Shown here piece after piece: positions 54,557 to 64,000 of a stretch of DNA of 64,000 bases. This DNA is from Diplonema japonicum (Eukaryota > Euglenozoa > Diplonemea > Diplonemida > Diplonemidae). The notes under the pieces are model-generated. The model saw nothing but the letters and a program-made list of their open reading frames with translations. It did not search any database and was not told the DNA's origin. The stretch covers positions 558,001-622,000 of the forward strand of contig OZ025652.1 of the NCBI GenBank assembly GCA_964019335.1, read 5' to 3'. Position 1 is the first letter of the stretch, and each line of letters begins with the position of its first letter. Both the position numbers and the translations under genes were made by a program.

Positions 54557-55327
54557 TCAAGCCAGTTGCAAAATAACTTGTTTTTTAACCTTGCACATAG
54601 TTTTCGCTGCCTTGTAACGCTTGAGATACGCATTAGCAACTTTAAATCTAGAGAAAAGGGTGTTCTCAAGGCTAAGCGTGGGCCACTCTACGGAAATCTC
54701 ATTATGGTAGTCCTCAGCAACAGTAGGGAAGAATCTACCCGATTCTGACACAAGCATATCAAGGTAGGCAGCTTCAAATGGGGGAAGGGCTGTGGGGCCA
54801 TATCTCGCACGCGGCACTGTGGGCGGAGCCAACGTGGATTTCGTCTTTGTAAAGTCTAAAACGTGCATGGGCCCTGAACCACTGCATTTTGTTGTTGTTT
54901 TGTAAACAGTTTTTGCAAGGTTCGACAGAAGTTTCTTTTGCACCTTGTCAACTACTGTGTATCTAAGTACCCTCATATTCGGGTCAAGGAGGAAGAGCTC
55001 CATTGACATGTGAAAGGCCTTCATCCCGTCACCACCAAAAGCTTGAACAGCTTTGCAGTGCGGGGCCCTTTCGGGTAGATCATTTTCCTGCTTCGCTTCT
55101 TCTTCCTCTTCCTCTTCTGCTTCCGTTTTCTTCAGCCTCCCATTCACATGCTTCCCCTTCCCCCTTCTCTTTGCCCGGCTAACCCTTATCATTTGCCTTT
55201 CTTCGTCGCTGCTGTCATCGAATCCCACTTGACAGGTAAACCTGGACATGGAGACTGGGCTGTAAGGGTCAAACGTAAAGCTTTCCTCTGGAGAGGACGT
55301 TATCCACTTGGGGGAGGTCTTGCCCAT
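54557..55327 (-). CDS. unknown protein with acidic coiled stretch
   Basis: 256 aa from ATG 55327 (MGKTSPKW). Residues 44-80 pass from S/D/E to a K/R stretch and then E8-like acidic run; about 85-250 look globular and helical (MKAFHMSMELFLLDPNMRVL, PFEAAYLDMLVSESGRFF). No family recognised. The MGKTS start could allow N-myristoylation but is not a strong site. No intron needed. Confidence 0.7.
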   Translation of the reverse strand: MGKTSPKWITSSPEESFTFDPYSPVSMSRFTCQVGFDDSSDEERQMIRVSRAKRRGKGKHVNGRLKKTEAEEEEEEEAKQENDLPERAPHCKAVQAFGGDGMKAFHMSMELFLLDPNMRVLRYTVVDKVQKKLLSNLAKTVYKTTTKCSGSGPMHVLDFTKTKSTLAPPTVPRARYGPTALPPFEAAYLDMLVSESGRFFPTVAEDYHNEISVEWPTLSLENTLFSRFKVANAYLKRYKAAKTMCKVKKQVILQLA

Positions 55328-55583
55328 TTTTATATATATATTTTTTTAATCTCCCCCTTTAATATATTTTATTATTTTTCTTTTTGGAAGTGCGGAGTGC
55401 TAATAAAGGAAGCGGGGGGTAACAAAAGAGAAATGAAGAAGTGGAAATAAAATTACAACATCAAGGGGAGGGGGGGGGGGGGGGGGGACAAACAAAAAAA
55501 AAGAGGGGGAAATCTATGTTACAACAGGTGTACAAAGGGAGGGAACAGTAATCAAAGAAAGGGGGGGGGGGGGGGGGGGAAGA

Positions 55584-55955
55584 TCAGCGAAGCGCGATAG
55601 GAGAAGCAAGTAAAACCGGATCGAGAAGACGTGTGTCGCGAACAGGGGAGTGGCCGTAGCGCTCCATGTCGATGGTTGCGAAGCACTCCCTGTGCATGTC
55701 ACGCATGTCGGTAGTCCACTTGCTCTGCGACACGGCACTATCAGCAACACCGACCTTTTCCACAGCTTGCACTGCAGCGTTGTGCTCCTCCCTCAGGTTC
55801 ACGTCCGTGTCTCCTGGACGAGCTACGAAAAAGTTCGGGCGCACCACATTCACATCTCTGTAAGTAGCCGGTGGCGGCTCAACAACACCCATGTCGAGTC
55901 TAGGATGCTTGGTCACAACAGGCGAAGTCACACCTACGGGAGACACAGGGAGAGA

Positions 55956-55958
<3 letters not shown>
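55584..55958 (-). CDS. small unknown protein, possibly axonemal
   Basis: 124 aa from ATG 55958, directly after an A run of about 33 nt on the minus strand. Proline-rich start, then ATYRDVNVVRPNFFVARPG and KWTTDMRDMHRECFATIDMERYGHSPVRD. Short proteins with such R-P and Y-G-H-S-P turns and mixed charge are frequent among microtubule inner proteins of flagella, but I cannot assign one. The composition is normal, which argues for a real gene. Confidence 0.6.
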
Positions 55959-55990
<32 letters not shown>

Positions 55991-56248
55991 CCTCGCCTTT
56001 TTATGAGACAATTTGTGGAGGGGATGCAAAAAAAAAGGGGGGATGAGGGGAATGAAACACGTTAATAAAATGTGCTTTTTTTTTTTTTTTTTTTTTTTTT
56101 GCGCGGGGGAGGCGTGAGTGTGTTAGAAAAACATCAGGAGGGAGGAGAGGATTTTCTTTTCCCCCCCCCATTGGTCTGCGGAGTAGTTGCTATAAGGAAA
56201 AATCAAAAAGGGGGGGTTTTTTTTATATAAAAAAAAAATAGAAGGATT
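55959..56248. other. intergenic, T and A runs
   Basis: Two T runs over 25 nt and other homopolymers; no gene. Confidence 0.5.
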
Positions 56249-56386
56249 TTACAACTTTGCCTGCAGGCGTGCCAACAGAACAATATCCCTCACCTCGCCA
56301 AATCGTACTCGTAACCATCGGGGGGTGGATCCGTGGGCCTTGCGCTCCTTTTTAACACATGAGATGAGCCCGCCATCAGCTTCCAT
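56249..56386 (-). CDS. possible 45-aa protein or terminal exon
   Basis: Open frame from ATG 56386 to TAA 56249. The frame stays open up to a GACTCTCAACACAG acceptor at 56410, with GGGKLPLC before the Met, so this is either a trans-spliced micro-ORF or the last exon of a gene. The peptide is basic (LISCVKKERKAHGSTPRWLRV) with an amphipathic end VRDIVLLARLQAKL. GC and codon use differ sharply from the AT-rich surroundings. No family recognised. Confidence 0.4.
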   Translation of the reverse strand: MEADGGLISCVKKERKAHGSTPRWLRVRFGEVRDIVLLARLQAKL

Positions 56387-56852
56387 GCACAGGGGCAGCT
56401 TCCCCCCACCTGTGTTGAGAGTCAAGGGGTCAATAGGTTTTATATAAAAAAAAATAGTTTATAAAAACATACAAATGTTTATTACATATCGTAATACAAA
56501 AAGGGGTTAAATGTGAGATACAGTGCGAAATGCGGAGAGGAATAAAAAGAAAAAAAGAGAGAAAAACAGGTTCTATGAAAGAAGAAGGGCCAACACATTC
56601 AAAGAAAGTACCGACAATGAGGAACAAGAAAAATAAAAAATTTAAAAAAAAAAAAAAGAATCACCGGTGCAAAGCACACCAGTCGAGGAAACAACACAAA
56701 CAAAAAAAAGGGGTGTATTCAATAAGTCCTCGGTGTGCCCACCGTTCATTAAGGAATCCACACTATAGTCAAAAAAGCAAAGGGCGGGAAATACAATATG
56801 TACACAAGGCGGGAGAGTTCTTCTTGTCCTTCATAAAGTGAAGGAGGACGGT
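56387..56852. other. intergenic
   Basis: Mixed sequence with A/T runs; no further coding signal found. Confidence 0.5.
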
Positions 56853-58628
56853 CTACAGCAAAGGCGGCCTTGTTGGGGGGAAGTATGGCTGAGGGAGCTC
56901 CCTAGTAGGAGAGACGGTGGGGGGCAGTGCGGTGGGAAATGCACGAGATCCATTTCGCTGCTGGAAGTTAGTGTGTTCAGACCGGAGGCGTGCCTCCTGC
57001 GCTTCAAGGTTCTGCCTCTGCGCTCGGAGGTTGAGCTCCTGGTCGATAAGAGGCTGCTCTTCGTGCTGTACACGAAGGATCTGCGCCGTGTGTTCCTGGC
57101 ATTCCTGCTCTAAGGACCTGATGACCGCCTCCTGCCCTTCAAGACTCTTCCTCGACTCCGCCTCAGCAACCTTTGCCGCAGCCTCTCTCTCCCTGAAAAC
57201 CATGAGCTCCCTGTCCTCAGCGTCCTTGATTGCACGCGCCTTCAGAGTTGCCTCTCGCGATGCATGGTTGTACGCAGTGGACTCCTTTTCACGCTCTTGC
57301 GACGCCACCAACGCTGCCTCCGCCACCGCCAGCTGCTCGTCCTGCATGGCAGCAAGCCTCTCCGCTTCCAGCTTCGCCACTGCTTTGCTCTGTTCTATAG
57401 ACTGTGCTGCTTGTAAATCAGCCAGCCTCGCCTGCCCGGCAGCCCTTTGGCTCTCCACTTCCAGTTGCATCTCCCTCAACAGCCTCTCCAGTTCCTTGTA
57501 TTTCTCTTCGGATTTTAAGATCTCCATCTCCTGTGCCTTCATCAAGGCATCCGTGTGCTCCACGCCCCTCAAGCTCTCCTGGTGGCTTAGCTCCGACTGC
57601 CGTGTCGCCTCCACAGCCCGCTGCACCTCCGTCGCACGGATCGACACCTCATATGCAGACCTGTCGCACTCTTGTCTGGCGCTCTGCACCCTCACCTCCG
57701 ACTCCCGCTCGTTGGCCTCTTGCTGCGCCACTTCTGTCGCAGCGTTTGTGACTTTCATCTCGTGTGCGTTTGTGGCTGCCGTTGACTGCACAATCATCAT
57801 CTTCGCCTCTGCATCTCTTGTCTTCAGAGATTCCAGCATCCCCTTGGCGGCCTCGAGCCCCTCATTCTGCTTGACTCCTACCCAGAACTCTCTGCATCTG
57901 TTGACCATGGCATCTAGCAGTGTGGGGTATGCTTCGCCGAATTTCTGGAACTCAGCGTACGAGACAGTGGTGTCAAGGTCCTTCCCGAAGAAGGAGGCGG
58001 GGGATATGCCTGGCGGGACGTCGATCCTCAGGGTGTTGAGCAGGGCGCTGAAGTCGGTGAGGAGGGCGACACCTGTCTTCCTGCTGTCGATTTCGTCGAA
58101 CACAGTGCGCACCTTGTCCTCGTAGGTGACCCCGATGCTGGGGTCCGCGGGGATGGCGAGGACGGAGGTGGGAAGGATTGCCGCAGCAGGTGCAGGTGCA
58201 GGTGCAGGTGTGGGAGTGAAGGGCTGGGAATAGGAATGCAATGCGCTGTAAGGAGACGCAGGTACAGTGGCAGCTGGCCGGTGCAGACTCGGCTCGCTGA
58301 CAGCAGGTGCCTTTGTTGCAGGCGGCAGCTTGCTCTGTATCTCCTTGTGGAATTGTGTCTCGGGTTGGAATGCATAAATCTGACACATCTGTGTTATCTG
58401 CGTGGCACTCAGCAGGTCCACCCACAGCTCTACCTTCTCGTCGAACACCTGCAGCCTCTGGATCGCAAACACTGTCGGGTCACCGGGCGGTCTCCGCACG
58501 TTGCCCTCCTGCGTGAACACGTGTTCGACCCGCCTCTGCAGATCCTGCAGCGACGGCTGGCTGTTGAAGCATATCTCGTAGTTCAGCTTCGTCCCGAACA
58601 GGTCAGCGGCCGCTAGAATTGAGAACAT
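56853..58628 (-). CDS. BILBO1: BILBO1-like flagellar-pocket cytoskeleton protein
   Basis: 591 aa from ATG 58628, preceded by a short A-rich leader and a CCAATCTCAG acceptor at 58663. Residues 1-110 match the BILBO1 N-terminal domain in layout and key words (AADLFGTKLNYEICFNSQPS, RRP, VFDEKVELWVDLL, YAFQPETQFHKEIQSKLPP). A P/A-rich linker 110-165 follows, then two EF-hand-like units about 170-245 (loop DSRKTGVALLTD; the second is degenerate), then a coiled coil about 255-565 rich in A, E, Q and R. Order and length are those of trypanosome BILBO1 (NTD, EF-hands, coiled coil). It should build a flagellar-pocket collar or a related cytoskeletal ring. A paralogous rod or FAZ component is the alternative. 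Confidence 0.75.
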   Translation of the reverse strand: MFSILAAADLFGTKLNYEICFNSQPSLQDLQRRVEHVFTQEGNVRRPPGDPTVFAIQRLQVFDEKVELWVDLLSATQITQMCQIYAFQPETQFHKEIQSKLPPATKAPAVSEPSLHRPAATVPASPYSALHSYSQPFTPTPAPAPAPAAAILPTSVLAIPADPSIGVTYEDKVRTVFDEIDSRKTGVALLTDFSALLNTLRIDVPPGISPASFFGKDLDTTVSYAEFQKFGEAYPTLLDAMVNRCREFWVGVKQNEGLEAAKGMLESLKTRDAEAKMMIVQSTAATNAHEMKVTNAATEVAQQEANERESEVRVQSARQECDRSAYEVSIRATEVQRAVEATRQSELSHQESLRGVEHTDALMKAQEMEILKSEEKYKELERLLREMQLEVESQRAAGQARLADLQAAQSIEQSKAVAKLEAERLAAMQDEQLAVAEAALVASQEREKESTAYNHASREATLKARAIKDAEDRELMVFREREAAAKVAEAESRKSLEGQEAVIRSLEQECQEHTAQILRVQHEEQPLIDQELNLRAQRQNLEAQEARLRSEHTNFQQRNGSRAFPTALPPTVSPTRELPQPYFPPTRPPLL

Positions 58629-58662
58629 TTTTTTTTTTTTGTTTCTCCCGTTTTTTGTTTCT

Positions 58663-58700
58663 CTGAGATTGGCTTATGGGATGTCGAAAAGAAGAATACC
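58663..58700 (-). promoter_or_regulatory. predicted trans-splice acceptor
   Basis: TCTTCTTTTCGACATCCCAT... ending CAATCTCAG on the minus strand at 58663, 34 nt before ATG 58628. Confidence 0.45.
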
Positions 58701-58895
58701 AGAATACAACGTTGGTGAGAGAGCACGTGAAGAAAAGAAAGAAGGTTCAAGGACAGCCATCTACGTAGTGAATAGTCAACACGGCATGAGGTGTGATCCG
58801 TTGAAGCGACATTCATCATACACATCACAAATCAGCACACAATTTATTTTAACAATAATATCGTTTTTTTTTTTTTTTTTATATATTTTTTTTTA

Positions 58896-60266
58896 TCAGT
58901 TATCGCACAGTTCCTTGCCCACCCAATTGTAGGCGGTGATCCTGCGGAGTTTAGGCACGGCCTCGAAAGAAGAGGACACTGTCAGTGTATAGGCGACAGG
59001 CCCTGACGCTTCGGAAGCAATGTTCACAATACGCTTGTGGCCAATTCCTGTCGAGGAGAGCACCGTGAGACCCCCGGCAGACAGATGCCATTCATTGACC
59101 ACCTGCCCTGCAGTCTGATCCTCCATCACGGAGAACGACATGTTTCTCGTGGCAGGGACTGTGAAGGTGTATGCCCACCCTGTCCCGGCAGGTTGCATGG
59201 GTGCCGTGATGTTCACATCGTATATCTGGTCGGAGAAAAGGCATTTGATGGCAGCGCCGAACTTAGCATACGCGGTGACATCAGCCTGCGGTACAGCACC
59301 GGTGGAGTCGGGTGCCATGTTGAGGATGAGGTTGGAGGCACGCCCGACGGAAGTCAGGTAGTTGGAAACAAGCTTTGTAGTGGATTTAATAGTATTTTCC
59401 GTGTTGTTCCACCAGAACCAATAATGCTCGCGGAGGACGGTATCGGCACTGGGGGGCATGAAGGAGACGGAATGCGGGTCGCCGTTGACAGTGCCGTTCG
59501 ACGCACCCCACGAAGGCAGGGGCATCACACCCTCCTCGTTGCCCATCCAACGCAGACCAACATCACGAGAAAAGTTAACACAAGAATGACACAACGCATC
59601 GGGAACAAGCTCGCTGACCACCTGCGGCACGGAAGGCGTCAGCACAGTGTCCACACCACCGTCATACCACACCTCATACGCACCTTTGTACCCGTAAAGC
59701 TCGCGAAGCTGCTTTCCTACAATATCGTTGTACTGTTCCTGAGTGTAGGTGACACCGCCAAGAGGCGGCCACCCTACCTTGAAGTCGTTGACACCGAGGA
59801 ACCAATTGTAATGCGACGAGTAAAAGAAGCCAGGCTTCATGTTGTACTTCTCACAGCTTGTGAGGAAGTCTTTGACAAGGTCTCCACCGCCGCCCTTCCA
59901 CTTTGTGTGTGCAATGGAGAAGTTGTGGAGTTTCGTGTCCCATAAGGTAAACCCTGTCATGTGGTCAGCAACCAGGACGATGTACTTTGCACCGAAAGAA
60001 GACGCGATTTCTACCCACTTGTCGGTGTCCAGTGCATAGGGGTTCCACTCAGCGGTGGATTTAAGGCTTGGAACATAGCCCATGCTTTGGCATTTTTGGC
60101 TGCTTCTGCCAGGATTGTTTTCTTCCATGCAATACGTTTGGAGGTTCCACGTGATCATGGCACCCACCTCTAGGTCCATCCAGCCCAGTTGCTTCGCAGA
60201 AGGCTTTGCCACACCTTGTGCTGCACCTATTAGTGCAAAACATGTCAGTATTATGCTTGGTTTCAT
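58896..60266 (-). CDS. GH29 alpha-L-fucosidase
   Basis: 456 aa from ATG 60266 (MKPSIILTCFALIGAAQG): signal peptide about 1-18, several N-x-S/T sites. The GH29 barrel occupies about 25-340: DTDKWVEIASSFGAKYIVL, VADHMTGFTLWDT, then GAYEVWYDGG, where the Asp fits the family nucleophile, and SNYLTSVGRASNLILNMAPD near the end of the barrel. A beta-rich C-terminal domain follows (about 350-456). It removes terminal L-fucose from glycoconjugates in lysosomes or outside the cell. It is on the same strand as all neighbours. No intron. Confidence 0.92.
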   Translation of the reverse strand: MKPSIILTCFALIGAAQGVAKPSAKQLGWMDLEVGAMITWNLQTYCMEENNPGRSSQKCQSMGYVPSLKSTAEWNPYALDTDKWVEIASSFGAKYIVLVADHMTGFTLWDTKLHNFSIAHTKWKGGGGDLVKDFLTSCEKYNMKPGFFYSSHYNWFLGVNDFKVGWPPLGGVTYTQEQYNDIVGKQLRELYGYKGAYEVWYDGGVDTVLTPSVPQVVSELVPDALCHSCVNFSRDVGLRWMGNEEGVMPLPSWGASNGTVNGDPHSVSFMPPSADTVLREHYWFWWNNTENTIKSTTKLVSNYLTSVGRASNLILNMAPDSTGAVPQADVTAYAKFGAAIKCLFSDQIYDVNITAPMQPAGTGWAYTFTVPATRNMSFSVMEDQTAGQVVNEWHLSAGGLTVLSSTGIGHKRIVNIASEASGPVAYTLTVSSSFEAVPKLRRITAYNWVGKELCDN

Positions 60267-61899
60267 TTGTTTTATGTTTTTTTTTTTTTTTTTTTTTTTC
60301 CCCTTCCTTTTTTTTTGTTGCAGACGGGCAAAGTGCGTTGTTAAATAATAATGAAAAGAACTAAGGATCTCAGGGAAGGGAATTAAAAAAAAGGGGGGGT
60401 CGATGAAAAAGGAATCATAAAAAATAAAAAGATAAAAAAAAAAAGAAAATTGAGAGGAGTACAAAAAAAAAGAAGAAGAATTGTGGAAGACCACAAAAAA
60501 AAAGAAAATAAAAAACTGGGAGGGAAGAAAAGGAATTGTGAAAAAAAGGGGGGGGGGGAGGATTGGAGATTGTAAAAAAAAGAAAATATGGAGGGGGGAG
60601 TACGTTTGCTCCCTTTTTCTTGTTTTTTTCTGTTATGTATGTCATGTATTTCTTCTTGTTCCGGTGTGCGGGAACGTTGTGTATTGTTAGAACTTTTTTT
60701 TTCTTAAAGCTTTCCACGAAGAAATTGTATAAAAAAAAAGAAGATAAAAAAATAAAAACTGTAATATCTTTCCCCACCTCCAAAAAAAGAAAAAAAAAGA
60801 GCTTTTTTTTTTGGTTCATTTTGCCTCTTTTCGATATCTCGTTTAGAGAATCTTAATTTTTTTTTATTATTTGTGTTTTATTTTATTCATTTCTTTCCAC
60901 GTCCTTTTCAAAAGGGCGGAGAAAAAAAAAAAAAGCGGAGAGAAAAAAAAAGAAGGAAAAGGTGAATGGGGGGGGACCTCCAGCTTATTTTCTGTTTTTT
61001 TTTTTTTGGCTTCTTTTAACGCCCCATATCTCCAAAAGTTATAGACTATAAACTTTTCTCAAGAATTCCAGATTTGAATCATGCAAAAACCCTACCTTTA
61101 CAACCGGTGGAAAGGTGCCTGGAGGTGTTTTTGAGATTTCAATAAAAAAGAAATAGCAATTTTCTGTGTCCTCCTTATGGAAAGGAGTACTAGACAGTTT
61201 TAGAGATATGGGTGTGTACATTTATTCATTTTTTTTTTTTTTTCTCCCTTCTCTCCAGTTTAAATTTCCCATCCTTTATTCTTTCAGCACAGGTAACTCC
61301 CTATTGTTATTTCTTGCTTTTTTTTTGTTTAAAAAATCTTTTTAAAAAAAAAATAACAATAAGGGAGGGCGCCTTGCGTCTGATCTAGAGGGTGAGAAAA
61401 ATACAAAAAAGAGATGCGAATAAAAAAAAAGAGAGAAAAAAAGGGGGGTAAAAAGAAACAACAAAAAAGAACAGAGAAGGGGGGGGGTGTTTGGAAAAAA
61501 GGAGTATAAAAAACCCCCCGGGCAAAGAAGAAGAAAAAAAAAACACACATTTTTTTTTTCTCTTTTCTCGCAGCACAGAATTTTTTATTAGGCAGCAATC
61601 AGGGTGGCCCTGATATTTTTTCTCACTCCATTTTTTTCCCCCCTCTTATCCAAAAAGAAGGAAGAGGGAAATAAACAGATGAAAAAAACACAATAAAATT
61701 CTCTGACTTTGAAGAAACTGATTCCACAGGTGGGGAATTTGAAAGGGGGGGTCTTACTCCTTTGAGTTTATGTTTTTTTTTCTCCTCTGGTGATCCTCGA
61801 ATCTCAGAAAAAAAAACAAAACAAAACATAAAGGCGAAGAGTAGTGGGGGTGATAAATAAAAACAAAATAAAGGCAGTTTTTAGCACTTTTTTTTTTTC

Positions 61900-61930
<31 letters not shown>

Positions 61931-62427
61931 TTTTTGGTTTCCTTGGGGGAGGGAAACAATACCACAGCGTTTCAAAAAAAAGAATACAGCGGGCAGCGAG
62001 TGAAGGGGGATAAGAACCGTAAATATTTCCTCATTATTTTTATTTTTTTTCGAAATCGTGGCATCAATCTGCTTTCAAAGCACCGGCTTTTTCGAGGACA
62101 AGGTCATGGGAAGGGGAGGTGGGGGAGGGGGGGAGGTAGGCAACGAGAGTAAAGCTCCTTCACCTATTTCACACCGAACTGAAAAAAAAAAGATCAAAAA
62201 GGCTGCGGAGTACGAACACTAAACAAAGGTCTCATTTCATGAAGTTCTTTTTTTCTTTTTTCGAATTTTATTTTCTGAAACAATAATAATAATAAAAAAA
62301 GAAGCGTCCTCACCCTCAATTTCCTTTGGCGTAAGAAGTGGCCAGAGTGAATTAAAACTCGAGAAACACTGGAAAGAAAAAAAGCAAAAGGAAGAAGTTC
62401 AGATATCTATCAGCACCGCTCCCCCGC
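60267..62427. other. intergenic, homopolymer-rich
   Basis: No gene in 2.1 kb. A short inverted-repeat element at 61023-61212 is the only structure I see. Confidence 0.6.
61023..61212. mobile_element. MITE-like inverted-repeat element, 190 bp
   Basis: CCCATATCTCCAAAA at the left is inverted as TTTTAGAGATATGGG at the right (one mismatch). Inner bases also show weak inverted similarity. No ORF. Confidence 0.4.
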
Positions 62428-64000
62428 TCATGCAGGTGACATAGGAAGGTCCTCGCTGAGGTAGTTGATGTCGTCCACAGGGTGGCGGTAGAGGCCCTGC
62501 TTGAGACGCTTCTGGTCGAGGAAGTGTCCGATGAAGCCCGCGGTCCTCCCCATCACGAAGAGGCCGTTCAGGGTGCCGTTGGCGATGGCCTCGTCGGCCT
62601 CCTGCCTCGTGAAGTGTCCGCAGCTCCTCAGAAGGTCGACGAAGGCGCAGGCGATGCACCCGTCCACGTTCAGGATCAGGTTCCCCTTCTTCTTTGTCGT
62701 CACCTCCTCCACGGCGAGCGCGAAGTCCAAGATGTCGGTCGACGGGAAGTGCTTCTTCGCGAACTCCTTCACGATCGTCACACGCATGTCAGGGTTGTGG
62801 ATAGACTTCAGCTTGTGCCCGATCCCCATGATCAGCTTGTTCTCCCTCTTCATGTTGGTCACGAAGTTCTCTGCGCTCACCCCGGTGTCGAAAGCGTTCG
62901 CGAACATCTCTGCCGCCTCGTCAAGAGCTCCCCCGAAGCGGGGCCCGATCGTCAGCAGACCGCTCACAAGCGACGACACGAGGTCCTTCCCAGCACGCGC
63001 CGTCACGATCGTGTTGTGCGCTCCGGACACCGCAGGGCCGTGGTCCGCCGTCACCATCAGCACGATTTCAATGAACTTTGCAGCGTAGGCAGGGAGCCTC
63101 CTCCTGAACCAGAGGAGGGACAGGACACCCCCGACACCGATGTCCTCCTCGAACACCTTGCTGATGGGCATCCCGGCGTAGGTGAGCTCCTCCCCACGCT
63201 CGTCCACAATGGAGGACAGGAAGGCTGCAGGCTTTCGGATCAGACCGAGCTTCTTCGCCCAAGAGTAGTCCATCGGGACCTGGGGGGGCTCCGGCTCCGC
63301 TTCGCACACCACCACCTTCTTTTCCAGCAGGCTCTTGAAAACTTCCGTGATCTTGTCCCCGAAGGTGTCGAAGCTGCTGGGAACGTTCGCTCCAGCCGCT
63401 GCCATCGCCGCGTTCTTCGCCGCCGCCGTCTCCAGCTGGCTCCTCGCGAGCGCCCCGGCGTGCCCGAACTGCACCTCGAACGAGAAGCACTTCGCGCAGG
63501 TTCCAACGCACCACGCCACGAGGGGCTTTGTGATGCGCCCGTCCTTGATCGCCTCACAAACGTCATACTCGTCCGTTCCACCGACCTCCCCGAGAAGCAC
63601 CAGCAGCTTGATGTTCGGGTTCTTCTCGTACCTCAGAAGCACATCCAAGAAGCGCGTCCCAGGGTACCTGTCACCCCCGATGGCGAGACCCTCCGCCACA
63701 CCGTCCGCACTCCGCGAAACAATGTTGTTCAACTCGTTCGACATCCCACCAGACTTCGACACGTAGCCGACGGATCCAGGGCGGTACAGCTTGCACGCCA
63801 CGATGTTCTCAATCGCACCACCAGTGTTCCCGACACGGAAGGCGCCGGGTTGCAGACCTCCGACAGTCGCCGGCCCGATGAAGTTCACGCACCTGCGCTC
63901 GGCCTCCTTGATCAGGAGACGGGTCTGCCTCTCGGGCACACCCTCCGCGATCACCGCCACAGTCTTGATCTGTCCGCTGTGGCCAAGGGCTTCCATGGTG
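62428..64000 (-). CDS. ACLY: ATP-citrate lyase, C-terminal part (partial)
   Basis: The frame is open across the right edge; an internal Met codon at 63996 is not the start. About 523 codons of an expected 1,100 are present. The segment covers the CoA-ligase part with [31 protein letters not shown], and the phospho-histidine loop QFGHAGA, followed by the citrate-synthase-like part ([94 protein letters not shown]). It splits cytosolic citrate into acetyl-CoA and oxaloacetate for lipid synthesis. GC content is much higher than in other genes here. Confidence 0.95.
   Translation of the reverse strand, partial: TMEALGHSGQIKTVAVIAEGVPERQTRLLIKEAERRCVNFIGPATVGGLQPGAFRVGNTGGAIENIVACKLYRPGSVGYVSKSGGMSNELNNIVSRSADGVAEGLAIGGDRYPGTRFLDVLLRYEKNPNIKLLVLLGEVGGTDEYDVCEAIKDGRITKPLVAWCVGTCAKCFSFEVQFGHAGALARSQLETAAAKNAAMAAAGANVPSSFDTFGDKITEVFKSLLEKKVVVCEAEPEPPQVPMDYSWAKKLGLIRKPAAFLSSIVDERGEELTYAGMPISKVFEEDIGVGGVLSLLWFRRRLPAYAAKFIEIVLMVTADHGPAVSGAHNTIVTARAGKDLVSSLVSGLLTIGPRFGGALDEAAEMFANAFDTGVSAENFVTNMKRENKLIMGIGHKLKSIHNPDMRVTIVKEFAKKHFPSTDILDFALAVEEVTTKKKGNLILNVDGCIACAFVDLLRSCGHFTRQEADEAIANGTLNGLFVMGRTAGFIGHFLDQKRLKQGLYRHPVDDINYLSEDLPMSPA

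Noticed and set aside
56249-56386. Ribosomal protein eL39
   Set aside because: Only P-R-W-x-R-x-R is shared; the conserved N-R-Y-N-x-K-R-R-H-W stretch is absent.
56917-58125. 402-aa plus-strand ORF
   Set aside because: Antisense shadow of the coiled-coil part of the BILBO1-like gene; Ser/Ala/Cys-rich with no domain.

Overview
The window looks like nuclear DNA of a euglenozoan flagellate, most probably a diplonemid or a relative. Four things point there. (1) Every protein gene I would defend as a host gene, about 25 across 64 kb, lies on the minus strand, as in the long one-way polycistronic arrays of Euglenozoa. (2) A BILBO1-like flagellar-pocket cytoskeleton protein (NTD, EF-hands, coiled coil, 591 aa) is present; that architecture is known from kinetoplastids. 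(3) Repeated small-RNA cassettes contain box C/D RNAs and single-hairpin RNAs ending in an AGA box, the form of H/ACA-like RNA described in trypanosomes and Euglena. (4) Several starts are preceded by a polypyrimidine tract and CAG, as expected of spliced-leader trans-splicing. Short GT-AG introns (36-97 nt) in four genes argue against trypanosomatids. The organism is an inference.

Layout, left to right (all genes read right to left): partial coiled-coil gene (1-413); a giant U-box/vWA/ankyrin/ART-like gene (2096-6307); a four-exon p24/TMED10 gene (6647-7458); a two-repeat Tudor-like gene (9345-10631); NADAR gene and cathepsin L-like protease (10842-12773) with an upstream small-RNA cassette; an acylated protein kinase (16737-17798); second protease plus cassette (18305-21293); second acylated kinase (23642-24709); a globin/PH/CAP-Gly/AGC-kinase fusion (25028-27592); ICMT (27780-28658). 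From 28.7 to 36.8 kb no host gene is seen: the stretch holds a decayed LINE tail, a 1.6-kb inverted-repeat transposon and homopolymer-rich DNA. Then P-loop/TPR/zinc-finger/BRCT (36773-38914), a small coiled-coil gene with one intron, TTC33-like, an OS-9-like ER protein, a protease-less small-RNA cassette (41459-42845), second NADAR, third protease plus cassette, a TTD14-like ATPase with an added IBR-type zinc domain (47138-48686), a SETD-type methyltransferase, an unknown basic protein, a SMYD protein, two unknown proteins, BILBO1-like, alpha-L-fucosidase and the C-terminal part of ATP-citrate lyase at the right edge.

The most notable points are the globin-kinase fusion, which would couple a haem pocket to an AGC kinase with a microtubule-binding module, and the small-RNA cassettes. 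Two of the RNA families carry antisense stretches to conserved LSU rRNA segments, which supports their being modification guides. Intergenic DNA is extraordinarily rich in homopolymer runs of all four bases, and several genes have an A-run directly before the ATG. All domain and target calls are from reading the sequence by eye; no search was run.
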